This document shows positions 40,380-49,538 of a stretch of 64,000 nucleotides of DNA, in pieces (the first letter of the stretch is position 1; each line of letters begins with the position of its first letter). The position numbers and the translations under genes are program-made. Source of the stretch: Blastococcus sp. CT_GayMR16 (GTDB taxonomy: Bacteria; Actinomycetota; Actinomycetes; Mycobacteriales; Geodermatophilaceae); contig NZ_SPQK01000004.1 in the NCBI RefSeq assembly GCF_004570875.1, positions 186,001-250,000 of the forward strand, written 5' to 3'. The notes below the pieces were generated by a model. That model was not told the origin of the DNA. It did not search any database and saw only the letters and a program-made list of their open reading frames with translations.

Positions 40380-40859
40380 ATGACGCCCACCGCGTCCCCG
40401 AACCCGGACCGTGGGCGTCCCCGGGCCCTGAGCTGGGCCGCGTCGGCCACGCCGGCGGTGACCGCCGACGGCCGGCGCTGGCAGCTCTCCGGCCACCTCC
40501 AGCTGTCGGCGATGCGCCGGGATGCCCGCGGGCTGCTCGGGAGCAGCGTCGGTCCGGGCCCGTGGAACGACGCGCAGGACGAAGCGATCGAGCGAGCGGT
40601 CCTGGCGCTGGACGAGCTCGCCTCCAACGCATTGCGCCACGGCCGGTCGCCGATCTCCGCAGAGTTGTTCGATCGCGGCGAGACGTGGCTGATCGTCGTC
40701 ACCGACGGCGCGACCGCGGAGTTGCCTGTGCCGGCCGTGGGCCGCCCCGGCGACCTCGGCGGCTTCGGCCTCTACGTCGTGGCCGATCTCGCCGTCGCGC
40801 ACGGCATCGACGTCCGGGGGGACCACAAGTGCGTCTGGGCCGAACTCCCGAAGGGCTGA
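40380..40859 (+). CDS. RsbW-like ATP-binding protein (HATPase_c)
   Basis: A 159-residue GHKL-fold protein of the anti-sigma-factor/serine kinase group. The N-box ELASNALRHG (Asn-containing), G1-like DGA and G2 box GGFGLYVVADLA are clear; as in this group no phosphoacceptor His is present. Such proteins bind a sigma or anti-anti-sigma partner and regulate stress responses or differentiation, as in Streptomyces. ATG 40380 follows GGAGG by eight bases; the frame extends upstream without likeness. No sigma or antagonist gene is adjacent. Confidence 0.85.
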   Translation: MTPTASPNPDRGRPRALSWAASATPAVTADGRRWQLSGHLQLSAMRRDARGLLGSSVGPGPWNDAQDEAIERAVLALDELASNALRHGRSPISAELFDRGETWLIVVTDGATAELPVPAVGRPGDLGGFGLYVVADLAVAHGIDVRGDHKCVWAELPKG

Positions 40860-41061
40860 CCTCACCCCCCTGAGCACAGCCTGCCGGCCGAGGGCCGGCG
40901 ACGACTGCGAGTAACCGGCTGGTCAGGAATCGGGGAGTGCGCGCCGCACGGCGCCTCTCTGGACCGACGAACCTGCCCGCCGAGGGCCGGGTCGGTGGCA
41001 CGCGCGTCTCCTGCCCCCGCAGGATGGAGCCACTCCCGTTCCGGAAGAGGCACGAGGCTTC

Positions 41062-41973
41062 GTGACCAGATACAGCGCGCTCCACCGCTCCTCCTCCGCT
41101 GCCTTGGTGCTCGGCGCCGGCGCGACCGCGCTGACGCTCGCCTCGCTGCTCGCCATCGCGCAGACCACCGTCGTGGGGACGGCGAACGCGGGAGGCGCAC
41201 TGTCGGCCGCGAGGGAGTCCTCCCCCCTCGGGGCGCTCGACTTCGATCTCGTCGGCGGACCGCTGGAGATGCCCGCCATCGGCGTCGTCGCTCCCGGCTT
41301 CGACGACTGGTACACGACCGGCCCCGGGCTGGCGCTGTCCTCGGCGGCGCCTCCGTCACGGCTCCTCAGCAGCGTCGTCGGGTCCCTCGGCGCGGTGGTT
41401 CCGGCCCCGGCCACGGCCACGGTCGACGCGCCCGTCCTCCCCTCGCCCGACCCGGGGCCGGTGGACCCCGGCCCTCAGGTCCCCGCCCCGAGCGCTCCGG
41501 CGGTGGCCCCGGCCCCGGCCCCGAGCACCCCGACCGCGACGCCGCCGGCCGACCAGTCTCCCGATCCGGCGGTCCTAACGCCGACGCCCGCCGAGCCCGC
41601 TCCGACGGTTCCCTCGGAGACCCCGCCGGTCACCTGTGAGCCCGAAGCGCCACCACCTGCCGACGGGACGACGACGCCGGAAGATCCGACTGCGCCCGTG
41701 GATGCCGCCGACCCGGCGGCACCGGTCGATCCCGCGGCACCCGACGTGACGCCGTGCCCGCCCGACCCCTGCACACCGGCGGGGACGCCGTCCGGTGACG
41801 GCACCCCGCCCCCGACCGACGGCACCACCCCGCCGGCCGTCACCACCCCGCCCGAGGAGACCGCGACGGAAGGCGCCGGCGCCGAGGACGGGACCACGCC
41901 CACGACCTGCGTCCCCGACCCGGCGGAACCGACCGACCCGGCCACGGAGACCCCGGTCGCCGTGGAGCCGTGA
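41062..41973 (+). CDS. secreted proline/threonine-rich protein
   Basis: A 303-residue protein with an N-terminal signal or anchor (ALVLGAGATALTLASLLAIAQ, about residues 14-34). A 100-residue non-repetitive part is followed by about 190 residues of Pro/Ala/Thr/Asp-rich low-complexity sequence with five scattered Cys (CEPEAPPP, CPPDPCTP, CVPDPAEP). The tail is typical of a cell-wall spacer. GTG 41062 starts it. The unusual codon-level repeats are of PxxP/TPP type. Function unknown. Confidence 0.7.
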   Translation: MTRYSALHRSSSAALVLGAGATALTLASLLAIAQTTVVGTANAGGALSAARESSPLGALDFDLVGGPLEMPAIGVVAPGFDDWYTTGPGLALSSAAPPSRLLSSVVGSLGAVVPAPATATVDAPVLPSPDPGPVDPGPQVPAPSAPAVAPAPAPSTPTATPPADQSPDPAVLTPTPAEPAPTVPSETPPVTCEPEAPPPADGTTTPEDPTAPVDAADPAAPVDPAAPDVTPCPPDPCTPAGTPSGDGTPPPTDGTTPPAVTTPPEETATEGAGAEDGTTPTTCVPDPAEPTDPATETPVAVEP

Positions 41974-42018
41974 CGCGCCCCGAGTCCCGACGCCGGCGCG
42001 CGCTGACCCGGAGACCAC

Positions 42019-42053
42019 CGTGGGGGCCGGATCGACTCGATCAGGCCCCCACG
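42019..42053. terminator. bidirectional hairpin terminator between convergent genes
   Basis: CGTGGGGGCC (42019-42028) pairs perfectly with GGCCCCCACG (42044-42053), midway between the stop codons of the convergent genes at 41973 and 42068. Confidence 0.8.
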
Positions 42054-42067
42054 ACGTTCCGCTGGCG

Positions 42068-44203
42068 CTACTTGTTCCGCTTGACCACCGAGTAGTCGTA
42101 CGTGGCATCGAGGACGGCGATGTCACCGGTGGGCAGGTTGGACACCGACACCACGAAGTCCGGCTGGTTGCCGTTCGCGCACTTCGTGTTCAGCGTGGTC
42201 GTGCTGAACGAGTCGCCGGTGAACCGGTAGACGAAGTTGCCCGCACCGTCGGTGATCTCCCCCGCGCTGGTGGTGCCCGGCGTGAGGTCGCACGCCGAGA
42301 TCACCTGCACGGTCCAGTTGTTGTCCTGGACGCCGTCGGTCTCGATCCAGTTGCCCTCCTCCGAGGACAGGGTCGCCGGGGCGCCGTCGACGGTGACGTC
42401 GTCGATGAACCAGCCGGTGTCGAGGTAGGCCGCGTCGGTGGAGTAGCGCCACCGGACGTCGGTGGCACCCGCCGGAACGGTGACGGCGTACTGGCGGTAC
42501 ACCGGCTCGTCGACGAAGTACTCCCCGCCGGAGGTGCCGGTGATGCCGTTGCCCTCGGTGTTGCCACCGTGCGGGTCGTCGTCGGAGGACACGACCGTGT
42601 TGCTGGCGACGTCGGTCACCGGAACGGTCACCCACTCACCGTCGACGAAGGCCTCGACGAAGCCGTAGTCCCAGCCCTCCTCGATGAAGTGCCAGTTCCA
42701 GAAGGCCACGGTCTGCCCGGGGACCACGGGTGTGTCGAGTCCGAGGATCGTGTCCGACTGGCTGGTGTAGCCGCCCCACCAGTGGTTCGGCCCGGTGTGC
42801 GGCGCGACCTGGGTGATCGCGTCGCCGGTGAAGTCGATCGCGACCCGCGGGCCGGGGTTGCGGAACTTCTCGTAGGAGACGCCGAACGGCAGTGCGGTGC
42901 CGTCGGGGCGGTGGCCCGGACGGTTCCACTTCGAGTCCGGCTGGGAGCCCTTGTAGTCGCCCCGGTCGTCCCAGAACTCGCTGTTGGCGATGTCGACGGT
43001 GTAGCCGCCCGACGCCGGGCCGAGGTCGAAGTTCTCCAGGTCCCAGAGCGCCGAGTCCTCGTCGTCGAGGTACATCGTCACCGCCCAGTCCTGGAACAGC
43101 GCCGACGCCGAGCGCAGGTCGGGAGCGGCCCCGTTCTGGGTGTTGTACGTGTCGATGGCGTTCTGCACGCCCTCCATGCCGTCGGCCTGCTCCTCGAAGA
43201 TCCGCTTGATCAGCAGGTCACCCCCGGCGGCGTCGTACTCCTCGTCGGGAACGAGGGTGCCGTCCCCGTTGCCACCGGCCTGCTCCCACAGGTAGGCGAA
43301 GAAGCTGAACGAGGCGCCGTAGTTCTCCAGGCCGCCGCCCCAGCGGGTCAGCGACGTCTCGCGGTGGAACACCTGCTGGTAGGTCAGGTGGCTGCCGGTC
43401 ATGTCGTAGCCGTTGAGGAAGGCCGCGGTGTCGGCCAGGCCCTCGTCCACCCAGGACAGCTCGCCCGGGTCGGAGTAGTTCATCAGCAGGTGCTCGAGCT
43501 CGTGGGCGATGACGCCCTCGTACAGCTCGGGACTGTCGTTGGCGGCGTCGCCGTCGCTCCAGGGCGCGCTGCTCGGGTCCGGACCCACGCGGTTGGCCCA
43601 GTCGAAGGCGTCGAGCACGATGACGTTCATGCCGACGCTGTCGATGTAGTCGGGGGCGAAGTAGCCGGCGGTGTAGCTCGTGACCGAGCAGTCGTAGTAG
43701 TTCTCGTCCTGGACGTTGTAGACCAGGGTGACGAGGGAGTCGCTGGAGGGATCGGCCGGGTTCGCGGCGTCCATCGGCCCGAAGTGCGCCTCGTCGACGT
43801 CGACGATCTGGTCGCTCAGCTCGTCGCCGAGATAGTCGATCTGGGCCTGGGTGACGGTGTAGTCGGCGAGGGTGCCCTCGGAGCAGGGGACGAAGTCGTC
43901 GTCCGGGTTCGGGTCCCACTGCGGGTCCATGCTGTGGTTCGCACCGTCGTCGTTGGTCGGCACGTAGACGTAGACCGGGGTCCCGTCCGGCGTCGCGCCG
44001 GCGTAGGCCTGCCGGAACGGCTGGTAGTACGTCCCGCCGGCCGCGGAGTCGTTGATCGGAACGGTGATGATCAGGTCACCGGCGCTCCCGGGATCTGCCG
44101 GGGCATCGGCGGAGTGGTCCGCGAGAGCTGGTGTGGCCAGCCCCGCGACAGCGAGTACGCCGATGGCGGTGCCTGCCACCAGCGAGCGGATGGACGGTCG
44201 CAT
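42068..44203 (-). CDS. secreted zinc metalloprotease, M6/immune inhibitor A-like
   Basis: A 711-residue extracellular peptidase. The signal peptide ends at GLATPALA-DHS (about residue 28). The zincin site is HELEHLLMNYSDPGELSWVDEGLAD: HExxH followed by the third-ligand Glu in WVDEG. The region after residue about 430 is beta-rich with a WNWHFIEEGWDYGFVEAFVDG pattern like the MAM-type lectin fold of M6 peptidases, and a WRYSTDAAYLDTGWFIDDV segment. The C-terminus is not LPXTG-like, so the protein is free or bound through its beta domains. ATG 44203 is placed by GAGAAGGG and by the signal peptide; the frame runs on upstream without likeness. Confidence 0.88.
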   Translation of the reverse strand: MRPSIRSLVAGTAIGVLAVAGLATPALADHSADAPADPGSAGDLIITVPINDSAAGGTYYQPFRQAYAGATPDGTPVYVYVPTNDDGANHSMDPQWDPNPDDDFVPCSEGTLADYTVTQAQIDYLGDELSDQIVDVDEAHFGPMDAANPADPSSDSLVTLVYNVQDENYYDCSVTSYTAGYFAPDYIDSVGMNVIVLDAFDWANRVGPDPSSAPWSDGDAANDSPELYEGVIAHELEHLLMNYSDPGELSWVDEGLADTAAFLNGYDMTGSHLTYQQVFHRETSLTRWGGGLENYGASFSFFAYLWEQAGGNGDGTLVPDEEYDAAGGDLLIKRIFEEQADGMEGVQNAIDTYNTQNGAAPDLRSASALFQDWAVTMYLDDEDSALWDLENFDLGPASGGYTVDIANSEFWDDRGDYKGSQPDSKWNRPGHRPDGTALPFGVSYEKFRNPGPRVAIDFTGDAITQVAPHTGPNHWWGGYTSQSDTILGLDTPVVPGQTVAFWNWHFIEEGWDYGFVEAFVDGEWVTVPVTDVASNTVVSSDDDPHGGNTEGNGITGTSGGEYFVDEPVYRQYAVTVPAGATDVRWRYSTDAAYLDTGWFIDDVTVDGAPATLSSEEGNWIETDGVQDNNWTVQVISACDLTPGTTSAGEITDGAGNFVYRFTGDSFSTTTLNTKCANGNQPDFVVSVSNLPTGDIAVLDATYDYSVVKRNK

Positions 44204-44416
44204 GAACAACCCTTCTCGGGCCCGGCGCCCCGGACCCTTCCGGTGAGGAGGGGCGGCGTCATTGCCGGCCCCGACCCGGCACTGCCGGGTCCACACGCAC
44301 CGTAAACGAGCGGTTCCGTAATGAACATGGCCGAGAGGAAACTGTTCGGCCGAGCTTCCGGCAGGCCGTAGATCGACCTTCCGACCTGCACTTTCGACGC
44401 ATCTCTGGTATCCGGA
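44204..44416. other. intergenic region upstream of the metalloprotease
   Basis: About 210 bases with lower-GC parts around 44300-44400, the likely promoter of the metalloprotease gene. No dyad, RNA gene or further CDS is seen. Confidence 0.35.
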
Positions 44417-45634
44417 TCAGTCCGCGGGCTGTCGCGCGGCGGGCGTCAGGAGGGTCGTCACGATGACCACCGCGACGGTTCCCGCGATCGCCGAGACGAC
44501 CACGGCGAGCCCCACGAGACCCACCGTGAGAGGCAGCAGCAGCACGACGAGTGCGGCCGTGAGGATCACCACCGGCCGGATGACCGGGCGGGCCACGATC
44601 GGGGCGTGGACCGCCCACAGCAGGAGGAGGAAGCCGCCGACCGGTACCGCGACGGCGTAGCCGACGGTGATCGCCGCGACCTCGAGATGGTGCGCGGTCT
44701 GCTCGACGGCGACCTCCAGGCCGGCGCCGACAGCGGCCAGCGCCGCGAAGATGCCGTAGTGGCCGTAGCCCCAGACGTAGGACCGGTCGCGGTTGTCGGC
44801 CAGGCCGCTCGCGCTCGGCTCGAGGAAGTAGAGCCACCACAGGGCGAAGAGGAGGACCAGCCCTCCGACGGCGATCGTCACGAAGGCGCTGCCGAGACCA
44901 CCCGCCTCGAAGGCCGCCTGCACCCCGGTCGACGCGGCGAAGACGCTCTCCCCGAGCAGGATGATCGTGAACAGGCCGTACCGCTCCGCGATGTGGTGCG
45001 CGTGCCAGCTGGTCGACCTGGTCCGCTCCGCCCACGGCGGCACCGCGAGCTCGAGGACCACCAGGCAGGCGAAGACCGGGATCACCGAGGCCGCGGGGAG
45101 CACCCCCGCCTCGGTGAGGCCGAGGCGTAGCAGCCACAGGGCCTGGACGACGGTGATCCCGATCGCGTAGCGGACGGCCGTCACGCGGCCGGCGGGGTGC
45201 TCCATGCCGGCCCGCACCCACTGGGCGACCAGGCCGATCCGCATGACGAGATAGCCGAGGGTGACCGCCCGGAAGTCGGAGTTCTCGAACGCTGCCGGCA
45301 CACCCGCGGCGAGGACGAGGACGCCGGCCATCTGCACCATGGTCAGGAGCCGGTAGGGGACGTCGTCGGTGTCGTAGGACGAGGCGAACCAGGTGAAGTT
45401 CATCCAGGCCCACCAGATGGCGAAGAACACCATGAAGAACGGCGCCAGATCGCCGAGTGCGTGCCCCTCGGCGATGCCGTGGGCAAGCTGCACGGTCAGC
45501 GACGCGATCGCGACGACGAACGTCAGGTCGAACAGCAGTTCCAGCGGACTCGACACCCGATGCGGCTCGTCGGTCGCGCGCTCGCCCATCCGGACGCGGA
45601 TGCGGATGCCCGGCGGAGCTGCCTCGTGCGTCAC
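44417..45634 (-). CDS. low-temperature-requirement A (LtrA) family membrane protein
   Basis: A 405-residue polytopic membrane protein with about 10-12 helices. The LtrA signatures are SSPLELLFDLTFVVAIA near the N-terminus, ERYGLFTIILLGESVFA in the middle and a YGHYGIFAALAAVGAG segment. First described as needed for growth of Listeria at low temperature; the transport or signalling role is not known. The start at 45634 is 29 bases from the previous minus-strand stop. Confidence 0.9.
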   Translation of the reverse strand: MTHEAAPPGIRIRVRMGERATDEPHRVSSPLELLFDLTFVVAIASLTVQLAHGIAEGHALGDLAPFFMVFFAIWWAWMNFTWFASSYDTDDVPYRLLTMVQMAGVLVLAAGVPAAFENSDFRAVTLGYLVMRIGLVAQWVRAGMEHPAGRVTAVRYAIGITVVQALWLLRLGLTEAGVLPAASVIPVFACLVVLELAVPPWAERTRSTSWHAHHIAERYGLFTIILLGESVFAASTGVQAAFEAGGLGSAFVTIAVGGLVLLFALWWLYFLEPSASGLADNRDRSYVWGYGHYGIFAALAAVGAGLEVAVEQTAHHLEVAAITVGYAVAVPVGGFLLLLWAVHAPIVARPVIRPVVILTAALVVLLLPLTVGLVGLAVVVSAIAGTVAVVIVTTLLTPAARQPAD

Positions 45635-45663
45635 CAGGGCAGCCTAGGGAGCGGCAGGGCTCC

Positions 45664-47757
45664 TCAGCCCGCGTCCATCGCCGCGACGACGTTCGCGCTG
45701 GTCAGCGGCAGGGTGCGGACGCGAAGACCCGTCGCCGCATACAGGGCGTTGCCGATGGCCGCCGCGGTGGGCCCGATGGAGGCCTCGCCCGCGCCCAGCG
45801 AGGCCTCGGCCGGCCGGTCGAGCAGGACGACGTCGACGGGCGGCACCTCGCTGAAGGTGAGGATCGGATAGTCCTCCCACGTCCGGCTGGTCACCGTGCG
45901 CGCGTCGAAGCGGACCTGTTCCTTCGTCGTCCAGCTGAGCGCTTGCAGCGCCCCGCCCTCGATCTGGTTGACCACCCCGTCGGGGTTCACCACCAGGCCG
46001 ACGTCGACCGCGATCGTCAGCCGGCGCACACGCACCGACGTCTCCGCCTCGACCTCCGCGACGACGGCGCACCAGGCGCCGCGGTTCTTGTACCGGGCGA
46101 GGCCGACACCCAGGCCGACGTCCGGACCCCGGTCGCTCCCCCACCCGGCTCGCTCCGCGGCCGCCGTCAGCACCGCCCGTGCCCGCTCGTCGGACAGCAT
46201 GCCCAGCCGGTACCCGACCGGGTCCTCCCCGGCGAGGACGGCGAGCTCGTCGACCACTGACTCGATCGCGTAGACGTTGAGGTGCGCGCCGAGGGCCCGC
46301 AGCGCCGAGGTCCGCAGCGGCATGGTCTGCAGACGGTGCGTGCGCACCAGCTGTCGGGGCAGGTCGTACAGCGGGACGGCGTTGCGCCCGGATCCTCCGC
46401 CGTTCTGCAGCGGCGGGTCCGAGGCGGGCAGGTTCGGCACCGCGGCCTCGACGTGGGTGGCTGCCAGCAGCGGCGCCCCGGGCGGCCCGGGCCGGTGGGA
46501 GTGCCCGTTGCTCCACACGTCCTGCTGCCAGCGCTGGACGGCGCCGGCGTCGTCCAGGTGCACCGCGATGTCCACGACCATGGCCGGACCGAGCGGGCCC
46601 CAGCTCAGCTCGTCCTCACGCGTCCACACGACCCTCACCGGTCGACCCGGCACTGCCGGGGCGAGCAGCACCGCGTCGTAGGCGGCGTCGTCGGCCGCGT
46701 TGTGCCCGTAGCAGCCGGCGCCCTCCACGTGCTGGACGACGACGTCCTCCGGAGCCAGCTCGAGCAGCCGGCAGATCGCCGTCCGCAGCTTGTAGATGCC
46801 CTGCGAGTGCGACCACACCGACAGCCGCCCGCCCTCCCAGACGGCGAGACCGCACGACGGTGCGATCGAGGCGTGCGCCAGGTACGGGCGGGCGAACCGC
46901 GCGCGCACCGATCGCGCGGCGGAGGCGGCTGCCGTGTCGGTGTCGCTGAGCACCGTCTCCTCGGTGGGCGCGGACACGAGGAAATCGGCGAGAGCATGCT
47001 CCGGCGGCAGGGAGTCCTGTTCCTTCCAGGCGCACCCGGCCTGCAGCGCCGCGAGCGCCCGCAGGGCGTTCTCCTCGCGCTCGGCGACGACGCCGAGGAA
47101 CGAGCCGTCCCGGACGACTGCGACGACGCCCGGCACCCGCTGTGCGGCGCTCTCGTCGACCGAGAGCAGGACGGCGCCCCGCGACGGCGGCCGCACCACC
47201 CGCCCGTGGAGCAGCCCGGCCGGCTGGAGGTCGTGGATGAACCGCGGGCGGCCCGCGACCTTGTCCGGTACGTCCAGCCGGAGCGCCGACCGCCCGACGA
47301 CCGCGTGGTCGCCCGCGCCCTTCGGGGTCGAGCCGGGGACGACGTCCGCATCCAGCGGGACGGTCAGCTCCCAGTAGCTGGTCCGCCGACCGTCCGGCGC
47401 GACGAACTCGCCGTCGGCGACGGACAGGCTCCCCGCCGGGACCCGGAGCGCCTCGGCCGCCGCGGCCAGGTGGAGCGCCCGGACCTGGGCGCACACGGCC
47501 CGCAGCGCTCCGCCGGAGTGCTGCACGGAGAGGCTGCCCGCGGTGTAGGACTCGTCGGGGCTGGCGTCCGTGGACGCCGCGACCATGGCGACCCGGGCCA
47601 GGTCGACGTCGAGCTCGTCGGCCACGATCTGGGCCAGCGCGGTGAGCACGCCCTGCCCGAGTTCGACCTTCCCCGAGCGGACCAGCACCCGCCCGCCGGG
47701 CTCGATCGTCAGCCAGCTGTCCAGCCGCGGGTTGTTCTCCAGGCTCGGGCTGCTCAT
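45664..47757 (-). CDS. xanthine dehydrogenase-family molybdopterin-binding subunit (IorB/NicB-like)
   Basis: The 697-residue large subunit of a molybdenum hydroxylase that inserts water-derived oxygen into a heterocycle or oxidises an aldehyde. The catalytic Glu is Glu658 in GAGEASIGPTA; other MoCo-loop motifs are GVGLARYKNRGAWC and EGGALQALSWTTKEQ. The length and the lack of an FAD subunit gene place it with isoquinoline 1-oxidoreductase beta and nicotinate dehydrogenase large subunits, which pass electrons to a cytochrome. ATG 47757 overlaps the [2Fe-2S] gene (ATGA). It is the last gene of a four-gene unit. The substrate is unknown; aromatic N-heterocycles are the family prior. Confidence 0.87.
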   Translation of the reverse strand: MSSPSLENNPRLDSWLTIEPGGRVLVRSGKVELGQGVLTALAQIVADELDVDLARVAMVAASTDASPDESYTAGSLSVQHSGGALRAVCAQVRALHLAAAAEALRVPAGSLSVADGEFVAPDGRRTSYWELTVPLDADVVPGSTPKGAGDHAVVGRSALRLDVPDKVAGRPRFIHDLQPAGLLHGRVVRPPSRGAVLLSVDESAAQRVPGVVAVVRDGSFLGVVAEREENALRALAALQAGCAWKEQDSLPPEHALADFLVSAPTEETVLSDTDTAAASAARSVRARFARPYLAHASIAPSCGLAVWEGGRLSVWSHSQGIYKLRTAICRLLELAPEDVVVQHVEGAGCYGHNAADDAAYDAVLLAPAVPGRPVRVVWTREDELSWGPLGPAMVVDIAVHLDDAGAVQRWQQDVWSNGHSHRPGPPGAPLLAATHVEAAVPNLPASDPPLQNGGGSGRNAVPLYDLPRQLVRTHRLQTMPLRTSALRALGAHLNVYAIESVVDELAVLAGEDPVGYRLGMLSDERARAVLTAAAERAGWGSDRGPDVGLGVGLARYKNRGAWCAVVAEVEAETSVRVRRLTIAVDVGLVVNPDGVVNQIEGGALQALSWTTKEQVRFDARTVTSRTWEDYPILTFSEVPPVDVVLLDRPAEASLGAGEASIGPTAAAIGNALYAATGLRVRTLPLTSANVVAAMDAG

Positions 47758-48215
47758 CGCCCGCACGGCCTCGCGCCGAGCACCGCCCGGACGATCCGGT
47801 TGTGCGCCCCGCAGCGGCACAGGTTGCCGTCGAGCGCCCGCCGGACGCCGTCGTCGTCGACCTCGGGCTCGCGCTCGAGCAGTGCCGCGGCCGTGACGAG
47901 CATCCCGGACGTGCAGTAGCCGCACTGGAGGGCCTGCTCCTCGACGAACGTGCCCTGGAGGGGGTGTCCGCCCAGCCCTTCGACGGTCGTCACCTGCTTG
48001 CCGGCCACCGCCCAGACGGGGGTGTCGCACGAGTGCGTGGGGTGGCCGTCGACCAGCACGTTGCACGCGCCGCAGAGGCCGAGCCCGCAGCCGAACTTCG
48101 CCCCGACCAGCCCGAGGTCGTTGCGCAGCACGTAGAGGAGCGGGGTGTCCGGATCGCACGCGACCTCGTGCCGGGTGCCGTTGACGACGAGCTCCACCGG
48201 GCCGGCGTCCGTCAC
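47754..48215 (-). CDS. [2Fe-2S] small subunit of molybdenum hydroxylase (IorA/NicA-like)
   Basis: A 153-residue two-cluster subunit. The N-terminal plant-type cluster is FGCGLGLCGACNVLV with a later HSCDTP Cys. The C-terminal all-helical cluster has QCGYCTSGM and NLCRCGAH. It passes electrons from the molybdenum subunit onward. GTG 48215 overlaps the E2 stop (GTGA) and its own stop overlaps the large subunit start. With no CoxM/FAD subunit, the electron acceptor must be outside, for example a cytochrome or quinone. Confidence 0.92.
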   Translation of the reverse strand: MTDAGPVELVVNGTRHEVACDPDTPLLYVLRNDLGLVGAKFGCGLGLCGACNVLVDGHPTHSCDTPVWAVAGKQVTTVEGLGGHPLQGTFVEEQALQCGYCTSGMLVTAAALLEREPEVDDDGVRRALDGNLCRCGAHNRIVRAVLGARPCGR

Positions 48216-49537
48216 GACAGGATGCGGACGGGCCGGTCGAGCAGCGACACGAACGCGCTCATCCACCGGGCGGCGACGGCGCCGTCGACGGGCCGGTGGT
48301 CGACCGACAGCGTCACGCGGAGCACGGTCGCGGCCTCGACGCGGCCGTCGGTGACCACCGCCTCCTGCTTCGCGGCACCGACGGCCAGGATCGCCGACTG
48401 CGGCGGATTGATGATCGCGGCGAACTCCTCGACCCCGTACATCCCGAGGTTCGTGACCGTGACGCTGCCGCCCTCGAGCTCCGACTGCTGCAGTCGGCCC
48501 TCCCGCGCGCGGGCCACGAAGTCCTGGGTCGCACGGGCGACGTCGCTGATCGTCCGGCTCTCCACCGACGTCAGCACCGGGGTGACGAGGCCCTTGTCCG
48601 TGGCCACGGCGACGGACACGTCCACCCCGGAGAACGAGCGGATCGCCTCGCCGGTCCAGACGACGTTCATCTCCGGCACGAGCTGGTGCGCCCGGGCGAC
48701 GGCCTTGACGATCAGATCGTTGACCGAGATGCGCACGTCGGCGCCGTCGTTGAGGTCGGCCCGCATCTGCAGCAGGGCATCGACCCGGGCGACCCCGCGC
48801 ACGTAGAAGTGCGGGGCGGTGGCCTTGCTCTCGGTGAGCCGGGCCGCGACCGCCTTGCGCATCCGGCTCAGCGGCTGGTCGGTGTACCCGGACGGCTCCT
48901 GCGTCGAAGGCACCGGGACGGCCGCGCGCGGCTCCGGGGGCGCGACAGCGGTGGGCACCTCGAGCGCCGGGGCCGGAGCACCGAGCAGGGCGGGGCTGGC
49001 GTCGTGGACGTCGGCCTCCTCGTGCGCCACCCGCTGGGCGAGCGCCGCCTCGACGTCCCGGCGGACGATCCGGCCACCCGGACCGGTGCCGACCAGGTCG
49101 GTCACGAGCAGGCCCGACTCCGCAGCGAGCCGGCGGGCCAGCGGGCTGGCGAACCGGCGGGACCCGCCGTTGGAGGCCGGCGGAGCGGCCTCGGCGGAAG
49201 CGGCCTCGGCGGGAGCGGCCACCGGGGCGGGCGCCCCGCCGTTGCCGGAGCTCACCCCGAGTGCGGCGAGCGCGGCGTCGACGTCCTCGACCGTCTCGTC
49301 GGGCCGGGCCAGCAGGGCGATCGCGGTGCCCACCTCGACCTCGACGCCTTCGCCCACGAGCGTGCGGAGGATGACGCCGTCGGCTTCGGCCTCGACGTCG
49401 ACGACGGCCTTGTCGGTCTCGACCGTGGCGATGACGTCGGAGGCGGCGAACCGGGTATTGACGGCGACCGGCCACCCGGCGAGCACCGCCGACGTCGTGG
49501 CGGCGGCGATCTCGGGCATGAGCAGCAGCTCGGGCAT
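48212..49537 (-). CDS. 2-oxo acid dehydrogenase dihydrolipoamide acyltransferase (E2)
   Basis: A 441-residue E2. One lipoyl domain has Lys43 in ETDKAVVDVE; a Pro/Ala-rich linker follows, then a peripheral subunit-binding domain (SPLARRLAAESGLLVTDLVGTGPGGRIVRRDVEAAL), and the catalytic domain with DHRPVDG (His414, Asp418) near the end. It transfers the acyl group formed by the E1 encoded next to CoA. The gene lies one base beyond the E1 stop. Since the E1 fusion is of the acetoin/branched-chain type, the acid is likely small or branched; pyruvate is served by aceE elsewhere. Confidence 0.92.
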   Translation of the reverse strand: MPELLLMPEIAAATTSAVLAGWPVAVNTRFAASDVIATVETDKAVVDVEAEADGVILRTLVGEGVEVEVGTAIALLARPDETVEDVDAALAALGVSSGNGGAPAPVAAPAEAASAEAAPPASNGGSRRFASPLARRLAAESGLLVTDLVGTGPGGRIVRRDVEAALAQRVAHEEADVHDASPALLGAPAPALEVPTAVAPPEPRAAVPVPSTQEPSGYTDQPLSRMRKAVAARLTESKATAPHFYVRGVARVDALLQMRADLNDGADVRISVNDLIVKAVARAHQLVPEMNVVWTGEAIRSFSGVDVSVAVATDKGLVTPVLTSVESRTISDVARATQDFVARAREGRLQQSELEGGSVTVTNLGMYGVEEFAAIINPPQSAILAVGAAKQEAVVTDGRVEAATVLRVTLSVDHRPVDGAVAARWMSAFVSLLDRPVRILS

Positions 49538-49538
49538 G

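Noticed and set aside
41795-44305. 836-codon plus-strand frame across the metalloprotease gene
   Set aside because: The opposite strand has a signal peptide and a full HExxH...E site; this frame has neither motif nor start signals.
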